A stretch of DNA of 54,953 nt from contig UQKV01000012.1 in NCBI GenBank assembly GCA_900541665.1, positions 1-54,953 on the forward strand. Reading direction: 5' to 3'. The translations under genes were made by a program, and so were the position numbers. The notes under the pieces were generated by a model. That model saw nothing but the letters and a program-made list of their open reading frames with translations. It was not told the DNA's origin and did not search any database. Of the stretch, positions 7,824-17,104 are shown in pieces. Source of the stretch: an uncultured Collinsella sp. (GTDB lineage: Bacteria > Actinomycetota > Coriobacteriia > Coriobacteriales > Coriobacteriaceae). The stretch's first letter is position 1. Every line of letters starts with the position of its first letter.

Positions 7824-8498
7824 TTAGTCCAGGTCGTCGGCAGCGAAGTTGTCGATCGGGGCGAAGGGATCGGCCACGGGGACAACCGGGTCAGCGACGG
7901 GCAGCGGCTCGGCGGGAACAGTCACCGCAGGAGAAGCGGCAGAACCGACCGGCGTGGAGGCCATGAGGTCGGCCGGGAAGGAGTTCTGGGCATCGTCCAT
8001 GAAGTGCTGGATGAGCTTGAGATACTCGGCCTTGAACTCCTCACGAGAAGCCTTGAGACGATCGATCTCCTCGAGCTCAGCCTGCTTTTCGGTCAGAGCC
8101 TGGCGGATAACCTCGCGGGCCTTGGCGTCAGCCTCGTTGCGAATACGCTCAGCGTTCTCATTGGCATCGTTGACGATGGTCTCAGCGGTCTGCTGGGCAG
8201 CGATCAGGGCAGCGGAAATCTGGCGCTCCTGAGCGGAGAAGTCAGGGGCGGGAGCAGCCACGGGGGCGGCAGGAACGGCCTGGGCGGGGGCATCCTGAGC
8301 CTGGGCAAGCTGAGCCTGCGCATCGGCAAGCTGCTGCTCGGTAGCAGTCAGACGACCCTTAAGGTCGACGATCTTAGCGAGCATAGCGTCAACCTCAGAG
8401 GACAGCGTCTCCAAGAAGACGTCGACCTCGGCAGGATCGTAGCCACGCTTGGCCTCAGAGAAAGTCTGAGCCTGGATGTCTGCAGGGGTAATAGCCAT
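7824..8498 (-). CDS. divIVA: DivIVA-domain cell-division/polarity protein
   Basis: 224 residues. The first ~60 (MAITPADIQAQTFSEAKRGYDPAEVDVFL) form the conserved DivIVA membrane-binding domain with its first coiled coil. Residues 60-90 and 105-165 are heptad-rich coiled coil, interrupted by an Ala/Pro linker, and the tail is Pro/Val-rich and low in complexity. DivIVA proteins bind negatively curved membrane at septa and poles; in Actinomycetota they direct polar or septal wall growth. It is last in yggS-sepF-yggT-divIVA, the standard arrangement. GGAGACTTGTT precedes ATG 8498. Confidence 0.93.
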   Translation of the reverse strand: MAITPADIQAQTFSEAKRGYDPAEVDVFLETLSSEVDAMLAKIVDLKGRLTATEQQLADAQAQLAQAQDAPAQAVPAAPVAAPAPDFSAQERQISAALIAAQQTAETIVNDANENAERIRNEADAKAREVIRQALTEKQAELEEIDRLKASREEFKAEYLKLIQHFMDDAQNSFPADLMASTPVGSAASPAVTVPAEPLPVADPVVPVADPFAPIDNFAADDLD

Positions 8499-8559
8499 AA
8501 CAAGTCTCCTTTTTCATCGCCTCGGCGCTACACGCCCGACGTAAGTTACTAAGTCAGTT

Positions 8560-8841
8560 CTACACGAGTATACCTATAAGAAGCTGCAGAACCAGCCTCT
8601 GCACCAACTGCAACGCAATAATCGCAACGACCGGCGAAAAATCGATACCGCCCATCGGCGGGATGAAACGACGGAACAGGTTGAGCCACGGACCGCACAC
8701 GCTATCAAGCACCGCGGCAATATCCTGAAGCAAACCACCCTGCTTCATGGGAATCCACGTCATAAAGCAGTAGACGACAATGAGCGTGGAATAGAAGTTG
8801 AACAGCGTGTTGACCAGCTGGACGATAGTGTAGATGTTGAT
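8560..8841 (-). CDS. yggT: YggT family membrane protein, probable non-ATG start
   Basis: A small two- to three-helix membrane protein (YlmG/YggT family) encoded between sepF and divIVA, with a likely role near the division site. The first ATG in frame (8763) would give 67 residues and cut away the first transmembrane helix. The frame runs upstream to the sepF stop, reading NIYTIVQLVNTLFNFYSTLIVVYCF, which is the missing helix. No ATG, GTG or TTG is available there. A GAGGAG ribosome site (8848-8853) lies 6 bp before ATC 8841, giving 93 residues, the normal size; ATT 8847 is the other candidate. The gene identity is firm; the start codon is inference. Confidence 0.85.
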   Translation of the reverse strand: MNIYTIVQLVNTLFNFYSTLIVVYCFMTWIPMKQGGLLQDIAAVLDSVCGPWLNLFRRFIPPMGGIDFSPVVAIIALQLVQRLVLQLLIGILV

Positions 8842-8862
8842 GGGAATCTCCTCGTCTTGTCT

Positions 8863-9585
8863 TTACTTAAGGTAGCCGTCCGCACGAAGCTTCTTGAGAT
8901 CGGAATCTTTGACCTCGCAACCGGCGGGCAGCACCATGAACACGCGGTCGCCCACCTCCTTGACCGTGGCACCCAGACCGCAGGCAAAGCCGTAAGAGAA
9001 GTCCAAGACGCGCTTGGCAACTTCGGTGCGTACGCCCACAAAAATCAGTGCGACAGGCTGCTTGGTGCGAACGCGGCGCACCACGGTCTCCACGTCGTCA
9101 TAGCTCTCGGGGCGCAGGACATAGGCCGGCAGCTGCGGTGTGGCGTTGATGATATTGCTCGCATAGGCCGAGGCATCGCTCGGTGCAGGCGCGGGCGCAG
9201 CGGCGGCACGGGCGCGGGTGTTCTCGGCGTAGCTAGACGGCGTGTCATAGGCACCAGGACGATAACCGCTCGCAACACTGTCCTGCGAGCGCGAAGGCGG
9301 GTTATACGTCGTGGCATGGCGAGAGTCATCGCCGACCAGCTGACCGGAGCGCGTATACACGGCAACCGACTCAGCTTCACCGCGGCGCGTCTGACCAAGC
9401 AGGCCGTTGCTCGGCTCGTCTTGGGTGTAGAAGCCCTCGCCCGAAGCACCGCTGTAGCCGTTGCCCTGATAACTATCGTCATAGCCGTCATCGTAGCCGT
9501 AGTCGTCGTCCTGGCCATAACCCTGGTCGTAACCCTGCTGGCCGCCCAGGTGCATCTTATTTTTAATCTCGTCAAGGAAGCCCAT
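8863..9585 (-). CDS. sepF: Cell division protein SepF
   Basis: 240 residues from ATG 9585 (MGFLDEIKNKM), which has AGAGGA 7 bp upstream; the frame extends further but without support. The N-terminal amphipathic helix would anchor to membrane. A long Gly/Tyr/Asp-rich linker (about 15-140) follows, and the C-terminal ~95 residues are the SepF domain (YVLRPESYDDVETVVRR, LDFSYGFACGLGATV, VFMVLP). SepF polymerises, bends membrane and ties FtsZ to it. No ftsA is present here, so SepF is probably the main FtsZ anchor, as known in Actinomycetota. yggT follows at once. Confidence 0.95.
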   Translation of the reverse strand: MGFLDEIKNKMHLGGQQGYDQGYGQDDDYGYDDGYDDSYQGNGYSGASGEGFYTQDEPSNGLLGQTRRGEAESVAVYTRSGQLVGDDSRHATTYNPPSRSQDSVASGYRPGAYDTPSSYAENTRARAAAAPAPAPSDASAYASNIINATPQLPAYVLRPESYDDVETVVRRVRTKQPVALIFVGVRTEVAKRVLDFSYGFACGLGATVKEVGDRVFMVLPAGCEVKDSDLKKLRADGYLK

Positions 9586-9645
9586 GGTTGTGTCCTCTCG
9601 CGGTTTAGTGCAGGCGCCCCGATAATCAGTGCGCACTTCAGAGCC

Positions 9646-10383
9646 TTATTTTACTGCAAACTCCGGGCTAAATACTACCCTGCCCAGGCGAACGAGCGTA
9701 GAGCCCTCCTCAAGGGCAGGCTCAAAATCCTCGCTCATGCCGCAGGAAAGCTCAGGCAGGTTCAAATCGGGATGCACCGCCTCCAGCTCATCCCTCAGCT
9801 CACGAAGCCCCGCAAAGGTGCGGCGTGCCACATCCTTATTCCCCCGGGGCGCCATAGTCATAAGCCCCTGTACGCAAATTCCCTCAAGTTCCGCAAGCTC
9901 ACCCGCGGCGGCGCGAATCTCATCGGGCGAAAAGCCTCCCTTCGACTCCTCACCACTCACATTGACCTCAATGAGCACACGCTGGGGGCCGGCGAGCTCG
10001 CCTGCCTCAATCTTGCGGACAGCACGGCTCGAGATCGCCTGCGCCAGATGCAGCGAACCCACCGAGTGAATCAGCTCGGCTGAGCCCAGCACCGCATTGA
10101 TCTTATTGGTCTGCAGGTTGCCGATCATATCGAAGCGCACCTCGGGCAGCTCCGGATGCTCCGCCAGACCCGTGAGCTTGCGAACCAGCTCCTGCGGGCG
10201 GTTCTCGGCAAAATGGCGATACCCCGCCTGGATGGCGGCAACGGTCTCATCGACACCAACGGTCTTGGACACGGCAATGAGGCTCGCGGCGTCGTGGGGA
10301 CGGCCTGCGCGATCGAGCGCCGCATAAAAACGTTCCAGAATCTGCTCGCGGCGAGCGCGCATCAAGTCCAAATAGTTATCCAT
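9646..10383 (-). CDS. yggS: YggS family PLP-binding protein
   Basis: 245 residues from ATG 10383, with GGAGG 9 bp upstream; the longer frame to 10467 crosses a terminator and is rejected. It is a fold-type III PLP carrier (YlmE/PLPBP). The PLP lysine is K40 in LIAVSKTV. Other family motifs are HFAENRPQEL, MIGNLQTNKI and LSCGMSEDFEPALEEGSTLVRLG. It keeps PLP and amino/keto acid pools in balance and has no known catalytic activity. It starts the sepF side of the split cluster, 60 bp upstream of sepF. Confidence 0.94.
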   Translation of the reverse strand: MDNYLDLMRARREQILERFYAALDRAGRPHDAASLIAVSKTVGVDETVAAIQAGYRHFAENRPQELVRKLTGLAEHPELPEVRFDMIGNLQTNKINAVLGSAELIHSVGSLHLAQAISSRAVRKIEAGELAGPQRVLIEVNVSGEESKGGFSPDEIRAAAGELAELEGICVQGLMTMAPRGNKDVARRTFAGLRELRDELEAVHPDLNLPELSCGMSEDFEPALEEGSTLVRLGRVVFSPEFAVK

Positions 10384-10433
10384 TGCCAATCGCCTCCGCT
10401 GACAGCCAAACAAGTAGTCCCATGCTAACGCAA

Positions 10434-10465
10434 GAGCGCGGCCCCGCATGTGCAAGGCCGCGCTC
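10434..10465 (-). terminator. Probable terminator after phoU
   Basis: GAGCGCGGCC/GGCCGCGCTC stem with a 12-nt loop, 37 bp past the phoU stop. No long T tract follows, so termination may be partial, letting some pst transcript read into yggS. Confidence 0.6.
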
Positions 10466-10502
10466 ACTTAGGTATTTACAATCTTTCGACGAACGGGGTT
10501 AC

Positions 10503-11360
10503 TTACTCCTCGTCGTCCTCGCCATCGTCCTCATCCTCAAGATGATCGAGCAGGTAGCGAAGACCCTCGCTGACCTCGTTAGCGGGCACCTTGGCAACGT
10601 AGCGAGCGTCGACGGCGGGCCTCATGATAACACCCTCGCCCGAAGGCACGCGCATGCTCTCGAGCTCGTCCTCGTCCGTGCGGGCGATATCGCCGGCATT
10701 CATGCGCTGACCAGTCAGCAGGAAGGTCAGGCGGCAGGCGGCATCGATGGAAATCGAGGCGATGCGATCGAGGTAGCGCGAAACCATGATGGCGCGGCGC
10801 AGGTCGTCATAGTTGCTGTCGTCGTCCATAAAATCGCCCGTGTCCATGCGGTTAAAGGTGCGGAAGAACTTCTCGTAGGCGGCGTGCACTGGCTCGTCCT
10901 CGACGGCCAAGTTGCAGATGATGGACATATCATTGGTGACGAGCGCGGAAAGCGAAGAGCCCAGCACCTGGTAGACGGCCTCAGCCTCGGCCTCGACCGT
11001 GCCGACAAGCTCCTGGGGCAGCGAGATGTCGGCCTTGATCATATGACGCGTGGCGCGGCAGATCTGGCGAACCTTATCGGTCATGCGCTGCAGGTTAAAG
11101 TCGACGTAGATGATCGTCTGAAGCAGGCGGAAGTCGGAGGCGACCGGCGACTGCGTGGCGATCAGGTTGTAGCACACGGCCTCCAGGTTAGCGCAGCGCG
11201 CGTCAATCGAAAGCGTGCGCTTCTTGGTCTTGGTGGCGAGCTTGCGGTCGTCGGTCACATAGGCCTTCACGGCATCGTGGAGGGCTAGATCGACGGCCTC
11301 GTAGATGCTCAGCATCTCGTGGCGGGCCTCGATGAGCTGACGGGAAAACAGTTTACGCAT
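10503..11360 (-). CDS. phoU: Phosphate signalling protein PhoU
   Basis: 285 residues, somewhat longer than the usual 215-240. Two three-helix PhoU repeats are visible, the first with ATQSPVASDFRLLQTIIYVDFNLQRMTDKVRQI (the family's metal-binding type helix), the second ending with RAIMVSRYLDRIASISIDAA. The tail is strongly acidic (EDEDDGEDDEE). PhoU links the Pst transporter to the sensor kinase and restrains uptake when phosphate is ample; no sensor/regulator pair is in this window. It lies 92 bp downstream of pstB. GGAG precedes ATG 11360. Confidence 0.93.
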   Translation of the reverse strand: MRKLFSRQLIEARHEMLSIYEAVDLALHDAVKAYVTDDRKLATKTKKRTLSIDARCANLEAVCYNLIATQSPVASDFRLLQTIIYVDFNLQRMTDKVRQICRATRHMIKADISLPQELVGTVEAEAEAVYQVLGSSLSALVTNDMSIICNLAVEDEPVHAAYEKFFRTFNRMDTGDFMDDDSNYDDLRRAIMVSRYLDRIASISIDAACRLTFLLTGQRMNAGDIARTDEDELESMRVPSGEGVIMRPAVDARYVAKVPANEVSEGLRYLLDHLEDEDDGEDDEE

Positions 11361-11452
11361 GGTTCACTCCAATCAGTTGGGTGCGGTCATGCCGCCCGCA
11401 CAGTGAATACGCACCGGACCAGGTCCGATCGGCTTGGGACTAGTCGCACCGA

Positions 11453-12256
<804 letters not shown>

Positions 12257-12268
12257 GGGACTCCTTAA

Positions 12269-13174
12269 CTAGCGACGCTTGCGCGACAGGAAGCGCGCAA
12301 ACAGGTTGAAGGCCAGAATGATCACCATCAGCAAGAGCGCGGTGCCGTAGGCTGCGTTCATGTTGATGCCGTCGTTGGCAAGCAGGTACAGGTGAACCGT
12401 CATGGGGCGGCCGGAATCGAGCGGCGAAATAGGTAGATTGATGGCCTGGCCCATGGTGTAGAGCACCACCGCGGTCTCGCCAATGGCGCGGCCGATGGCG
12501 AGGACAATGCCCGTGGCAATACGGCCAAAGGCAGAAGGAAGCACAATCTTGGAGACAACCTGCCACTTGGTGGCGCCCAGGCCGTACGCGCCCCAACGGA
12601 TATAGCGCGGGACGGCGCGAATGGCCTCTTCGGTGGTGCGCATGACGATGGGAAGCATCAAGAGCGCGAGCGCCAGAGCGGCCGAGACCATCGAAAGGCC
12701 CAGGCCCATGGCCTCGACAAACAAGGCGTAGCCAAACAGGCCCATAACGATGGAGGGCACCGAGGCCAAAGCGTCAGCAGCGTAGCGAATGAGCTCGACG
12801 ACCTTGCCCTGCTTGGCGTACTCGGCCAGATAGACGGCTGCCAGCACAGCGATCGGCGTGCAGATAAGCATGGCGAGCGCCGTCACATAGACGGTCGAGA
12901 CGATCGTGGGCCAAATACCGCCCTCGGCGTTGACGCCCTGGGGCCAACCGAAGATAAAGTCGAGCGAGATGTGTGGCAGGCCGTTGATGACCACGTAGGC
13001 GATGATAGCGACCAGCACCAGCGTGGTGATGTATGCCGCGGCACGGAACACGCCAAGCATGATCTTGTTGGACAGGTCCTTGTTGATGCGGCCCTTCTTG
13101 CCGTGGGAAAGGGCACGCTTGATGCGCTCGCGCGACGAGGTCGTATCGACCGTCGTGTCAACGGAATCGGACAT
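12269..13174 (-). CDS. pstA: Phosphate ABC transporter permease PstA
   Basis: 301 residues. A hydrophilic N-terminus (about 1-45) is followed by six membrane helices and the coupling-helix signature EEAIRAVPRYIRWGAYGLGATKWQVV near the middle. It forms the membrane channel with PstC. ATG 13174 follows the pstC stop by 3 bp and a GAGGGG ribosome site lies inside the pstC end, so the two are translationally linked. Confidence 0.95.
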   Translation of the reverse strand: MSDSVDTTVDTTSSRERIKRALSHGKKGRINKDLSNKIMLGVFRAAAYITTLVLVAIIAYVVINGLPHISLDFIFGWPQGVNAEGGIWPTIVSTVYVTALAMLICTPIAVLAAVYLAEYAKQGKVVELIRYAADALASVPSIVMGLFGYALFVEAMGLGLSMVSAALALALLMLPIVMRTTEEAIRAVPRYIRWGAYGLGATKWQVVSKIVLPSAFGRIATGIVLAIGRAIGETAVVLYTMGQAINLPISPLDSGRPMTVHLYLLANDGINMNAAYGTALLLMVIILAFNLFARFLSRKRR

Positions 13175-13177
13175 AGC

Positions 13178-14104
13178 CTACCCCCTCTTCTTCTTGGAAA
13201 CCAGGCGGACGATGCCCACCAGCGTGGCGGAAATGATAAACAGGACCACGCCCATGCCGAACAGCGCCGAGCGATGCAGACCCGAGGAATAGCTCATGTC
13301 GAGCGCAATCTGGCTCGTGAGCGTCGAGATGGGGCTCGCAATGCTGTCGGGAATAACCGGGGCGTTACCCACGACCATGAGCACGGCCATGGTCTCGCCG
13401 ATGGCACGGCCCATACCCAGCACGATGGCATCCACGATACCCAGCTTGGCGGCAGGTAACACGACCTTATAGATAGTCTGCCACTTGGTGGCGCCCATGG
13501 CATACGATGCCTCGCGAATGCCCATGGGAATGGAATTGAGAGCATCGATGGTAAGCGTCGTGATGGTGGGCACGATCATAATGGCGAGCACGAACCACGC
13601 CGTCAGCGCGCCAAAACCAAGACCGCCGGTCAGTTGTGCGATAAACGGGCGGATGATGATCATGCCAAAGAAGCCATAGATGATAGAAGGGATGCCGGCC
13701 AACAGGTCAACGGCAGGGCTGATGAGCTTGCGCACGCGCTTGCTGGCGATCTCGACCAGATACACGGCCGTGCCCACGCCTAGGGGCACACCCATGGCGA
13801 GTGCACCGACGGTCACCAGACCCGAGCCGGCAAGCAGCGACACGATGCCGTAGTGACCCTCAGAGGGCGCCCACGTAAAGCTAAAGAAGTCCGCCAGACC
13901 GATGTCGGTAAAGACGGGCAGCGCCGAGTACGTGGTAAAGACAAAAATCAGGATGACGGTAACGACCGCCAAGAACGCGCAGGCAAAGAAGATCCACTGC
14001 AGTGCCTTCTCCTTGATATAGGTACTGCGCGATACGAGCGCCAGCTCGCGCTTCTTGGGCGTCTGAACATTCCGCTCAGTCTGGGAGTTTTCCTGTGCTT
14101 CCAT
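13178..14104 (-). CDS. pstC: Phosphate ABC transporter permease PstC
   Basis: 308 residues from ATG 14104, chosen because GGGGAG lies 8 bp upstream; a GTG at 14113 is too close to that site. A cytoplasmic N-terminus (about 1-30) is followed by six membrane helices, with the coupling motif PMGIREASYAMGATKWQTIYKVVLPAA. It pairs with PstA. The start almost abuts the pstS stop (14106). Confidence 0.95.
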   Translation of the reverse strand: MEAQENSQTERNVQTPKKRELALVSRSTYIKEKALQWIFFACAFLAVVTVILIFVFTTYSALPVFTDIGLADFFSFTWAPSEGHYGIVSLLAGSGLVTVGALAMGVPLGVGTAVYLVEIASKRVRKLISPAVDLLAGIPSIIYGFFGMIIIRPFIAQLTGGLGFGALTAWFVLAIMIVPTITTLTIDALNSIPMGIREASYAMGATKWQTIYKVVLPAAKLGIVDAIVLGMGRAIGETMAVLMVVGNAPVIPDSIASPISTLTSQIALDMSYSSGLHRSALFGMGVVLFIISATLVGIVRLVSKKKRG

Positions 14105-14105
14105 G

Positions 14106-14942
14106 CTACTCACTCCCCTTCTCGTCGTTGGTGACGGGGATAAAGCCCGCCTCGCGAATCTGCTTGTCCATCTTTTCGGACGTCACATAGTCGATGTAAT
14201 CCTGCGCCTGCTGCGAAGGCGCACCCTTCACAAAGAAGTAAAGGTCGCGTGAGATGGGATAGCCGCCGCTCGCGACCGTCTTCTCGGACGCCTCAACATG
14301 ATTGACCGAGACGGCCTTGACCGAGGTCTTGGCGTTGAGGCTATCGACGAAGCCCAGCGAAATGTAGCCAATGGCACCGCGCGAACGAGATACCACGTCG
14401 CGCACCTGGCCCGTGCCCGAAAGAACGGCGGAGCGGCGATCGAACGGGGTGCCGTCCATCACGATGGTGCGGAATGCTTCACGCGTGCCAGACGCCTCGT
14501 CTCGGTTGATGACCTGAATCTTCAGGTCCTCGCCACCGACCTCTTTCCAATTAGTAATCTTGCCGGCATAGATATCGCGGAGCTGCTCGGTCGAGAGGTT
14601 ATCGACCGGGTTATCGTCGTTCACGATGACCGCGATACCGTCGTGGGCAATGACGATGGGAGTCAGGCCCAGATCCTGTTCGTCGGCATTGAGTCCACGG
14701 GAGGAGCTGGCGATATCGGCCGTGCCAGCGCTGACGGCTTCGATGCCAGCGGAAGAGCCCAAACCGGAAACGAGCACGTCGATGCCGGTCTCCTCCTTAA
14801 AGCCCTCTGCCGCAATCTCGGCGATAGGAAGGCAGGTCGTGGAGCCGGCCACGGTAATGGAAGAGGTAGAAGATCCCGAAGAACAGGCGCACAGCGTAAG
14901 CGTAAGCACAGCGGCGCTCAGGACCGATACGATCTTTCTCAT
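14106..14942 (-). CDS. pstS: Phosphate-binding lipoprotein PstS
   Basis: 278 residues. A lipoprotein signal peptide ends in the lipobox LCAC with the lipidated Cys at 20. The mature protein is a type 2 periplasmic-binding fold with phosphate-binding segments AGSTTCLP (31-38), GLGSSAGIEAV, SSRGLNADE and NRDEASGTREAF. It captures phosphate outside the membrane for PstCAB. Its ATG overlaps the pgeF stop (ATGA, 14939-14942), so it has no promoter directly in front and is probably expressed with pgeF. Confidence 0.95.
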   Translation of the reverse strand: MRKIVSVLSAAVLTLTLCACSSGSSTSSITVAGSTTCLPIAEIAAEGFKEETGIDVLVSGLGSSAGIEAVSAGTADIASSSRGLNADEQDLGLTPIVIAHDGIAVIVNDDNPVDNLSTEQLRDIYAGKITNWKEVGGEDLKIQVINRDEASGTREAFRTIVMDGTPFDRRSAVLSGTGQVRDVVSRSRGAIGYISLGFVDSLNAKTSVKAVSVNHVEASEKTVASGGYPISRDLYFFVKGAPSQQAQDYIDYVTSEKMDKQIREAGFIPVTNDEKGSE

Positions 14943-15739
14943 AGCATCACGCCGATCGCAGCATGGCGCCCACAGGTGCCGTCCTCGTTACGGTAGGAAT
15001 AAAAGCGGTCGTTCTGACGCACAGTCGAAAGCTGGGTATCCACGATATTATCCGCGTCCACACCGGCATCTACCAGCGCCTCACAAATGGCAGCGGAAAG
15101 ATCGAGCATGCGAGAGGCACTCGCATCGATGCAAGAAAACTCGACGGCAAAGCGATCCATGAGTTCCTGGGATACCTCATATTCGTCAGCCAAGATATGG
15201 GGGCCGATATAGGCGGAAACGTCGCTCGCATCGCAGCCGGCAGCATCGCAAAGCGCCCGGCACGCCTTGGCAGAAATACGTGCAATCGTGCCCTTCCAAC
15301 CGGAGTGCACCACGGCAAATCCGCCGGGGGCCACCAGCACCACGGGAACGCAGTCGGCAAAGCAGAGCAGCACGGGCACGTCATGGGCCGTACAGACGAT
15401 GGCATCGCAGCCCTCGGCAATCTGCTCACGAACGTCCTCAAGGTCATCGGCGCCGTTCGAAGTCACCGTAACGATATGGTCACCATGTACCTGATTGGGC
15501 ACGAGCAGGTTGTGCTCGCACTCGGCGGCACCCATAGCCTCGAGCGCTCGACGACGATTTTCTTGAACAGCAAAGGGGTCATCGCCTACATGCGAGCCCA
15601 GGTTGAGCGAGGAGTACGCATCTTCAGAAACGCCACCGGTGCGCTCGGTAAAGGCAAAGCGAACATCGGATGTCGCGCCCTCCACCAACGTAACTCCATC
15701 ATGGTCGACACGCGAAACGTTGTCCGCACGTGCTGCCAT
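14939..15739 (-). CDS. pgeF: PgeF/YfiH family polyphenol-oxidase-like (LACC1 type) protein
   Basis: 266 residues from ATG 15739, with AGGAGG 7 bp upstream; the frame reaches 15760 only with non-ATG codons. Family metal-site residues are visible: H85 (NQVHGD), C130 (FADCVPVV) and H145 (HSGWKGT). Relatives are purine nucleoside phosphorylase/adenosine deaminase-type enzymes and, in E. coli, peptidoglycan editing factors that remove misincorporated residues. It usually sits between ftsZ and yggS. Here ftsZ precedes it but the pst operon follows, overlapping by 4 bp. Confidence 0.9.
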   Translation of the reverse strand: MAARADNVSRVDHDGVTLVEGATSDVRFAFTERTGGVSEDAYSSLNLGSHVGDDPFAVQENRRRALEAMGAAECEHNLLVPNQVHGDHIVTVTSNGADDLEDVREQIAEGCDAIVCTAHDVPVLLCFADCVPVVLVAPGGFAVVHSGWKGTIARISAKACRALCDAAGCDASDVSAYIGPHILADEYEVSQELMDRFAVEFSCIDASASRMLDLSAAICEALVDAGVDADNIVDTQLSTVRQNDRFYSYRNEDGTCGRHAAIGVML

Positions 15740-15842
15740 ACTAAAGCCTCCTAATAACACAAGTACCGCGGCGTCGCCGCGCAGTCCGCGTTTATACGGC
15801 TGTCATACTTCCTTAAAAGGATACCCGCAGCGGTAGGGACCA

Positions 15843-15860
15843 AACGTAAAGGGAACGTAA
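15843..15860 (-). promoter_or_regulatory. 11-bp-period direct repeat upstream of pgeF-pst, Pho-box-like
   Basis: On the minus strand TTACGTT occurs twice with an 11-bp period, about 105 bp before the pgeF start. Direct repeats of about 7 bp at 11-bp period are the hallmark of PhoB/PhoP response-regulator sites. The consensus for Coriobacteriia is not known to me, so assignment is inference. A possible -10, TATCCT, lies about 24-30 bp downstream of the repeat. It would make the pgeF-pstSCAB-phoU unit phosphate-regulated. Confidence 0.4.
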
Positions 15861-15890
15861 GGAGATTGGAGGCTTTCGTTTACAAACGAG

Positions 15891-15927
15891 AAACAAAACG
15901 GGGTGCATCCAAATGGACACACCCCGT
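15891..15927 (-). terminator. Terminator of ftsZ
   Basis: On the minus strand an ACGGGGTG/CACCCCGT stem with an inner GTCC/GGAT pairing is followed by TTTTGTTT, 23 bp past the ftsZ stop. It separates ftsZ from pgeF. Confidence 0.85.
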
Positions 15928-15949
15928 GCAGGTCGTTGAGAAAAACGAA

Positions 15950-17104
15950 CTAGAAGCTACCGCGCTTCAGGAAGTCGGGAAGCTCGAACTGGTCGTTGCC
16001 AAAGTTGGGCAGCTCGGTACCACCGACGTTGCGGGTCGGAGCGGCCTGAGCCGGGCTGGCAGCCGGAGCGGTGCGCTGCGGCTCAGCGGAGGCAGCGGCC
16101 TTGCTCTGAGACTGCTGAGCGGCAAAGAGCTCGTCCTGACGGTTGACGTTGGAGTCGGAGAAGCCCGTAGCGATGACGGTGATACGCACCTGATCGCCCA
16201 GGGACTCGTCGACAACGGTACCGAAGATGATGTTCGCCTCGGGGTCGACGGCGTTGGCGACAACGTCGGCGGCGTCGCTGATCTCCTGGATGCCCAGGTC
16301 CTTGGAACCAGCGATGGAGAGCAGCACGCGCGTGGCACCATCGATGGAGCTCTCGAGCAGCGGGCTGGAGATGGCCTGCTGGGCAGCGTCGACAGCACGA
16401 GTATCCCCAGAAGAGGTACCGATACCCATCATGGCGGTACCGGCCTGCTTCATGATGGTCTTAACATCGGCGAAGTCCAGGTTGATGATACCGGGGACGG
16501 TGATGAGGTCGGTGATGCCCTGGGTGCCCTGGGAAAGGACGCCATCGGCAATCGCGAAGGCCTCGAGCATGGTGGTCTTCTTCTCGGCGATGTCGAGCAG
16601 CTTATCGTTAGGGATGACGATCATGGTGTCGACGCAATCGGAGAGGGTCTTGATGCCCTCCTCGGCGCTCTTCTTGCGCTTGCGGCCCTCGAAGGTGAAG
16701 GGCTTGGTCACGACGGCGACGGTCAGTGCTCCGACCTCGTTCATCGCGATATCGGCAACGATGGGAGCAGCGCCGGTACCGGTGCCACCACCCTCACCGC
16801 AGGTGATAAACACCATGTCGGCGCCAGCGAGCGCCTCGGCAATGTCGTCGCGGGACTCATCGGCAGCCTTGCGGCCAACCTCGGGGTTGGCGCCGGCGCC
16901 CAGGCCGCGGGTAAGGTCGGTGCCGATGTGCACCTTGATATCGGCATCAGAGATCGCGAGTGCCTGAGCATCGGTGTTGATGGCAACAAACTCGACGCCG
17001 CGGATGCCCTCTTCGATCATTCGATTGACCGCGTTGGTACCGCCGCCGCCGACGCCGACCACCTTAATGACGGCAAGGTAGTTGTTGATCTCTGTCTCGT
17101 GCAT
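15950..17104 (-). CDS. ftsZ: Cell division protein FtsZ
   Basis: 384 residues from ATG 17104 (MHETEINNYLAVIKVVGVGGGG), with GGAGG 6 bp upstream. It is the tubulin-like GTPase that forms the division ring. The G-box is GGGTGTG (105-111), but the residues before it read CGE where most FtsZ have AGM. The T7 loop NLDFADVKTIM keeps both Asp of NxDxxD. A Gln/Ala/Pro-rich linker (about 310-360) leads to the C-terminal peptide ELPDFLKRGSF, which binds anchors such as SepF. It is last of the dcw block, with its own terminator. Confidence 0.97.
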   Translation of the reverse strand: MHETEINNYLAVIKVVGVGGGGTNAVNRMIEEGIRGVEFVAINTDAQALAISDADIKVHIGTDLTRGLGAGANPEVGRKAADESRDDIAEALAGADMVFITCGEGGGTGTGAAPIVADIAMNEVGALTVAVVTKPFTFEGRKRKKSAEEGIKTLSDCVDTMIVIPNDKLLDIAEKKTTMLEAFAIADGVLSQGTQGITDLITVPGIINLDFADVKTIMKQAGTAMMGIGTSSGDTRAVDAAQQAISSPLLESSIDGATRVLLSIAGSKDLGIQEISDAADVVANAVDPEANIIFGTVVDESLGDQVRITVIATGFSDSNVNRQDELFAAQQSQSKAAASAEPQRTAPAASPAQAAPTRNVGGTELPNFGNDQFELPDFLKRGSF

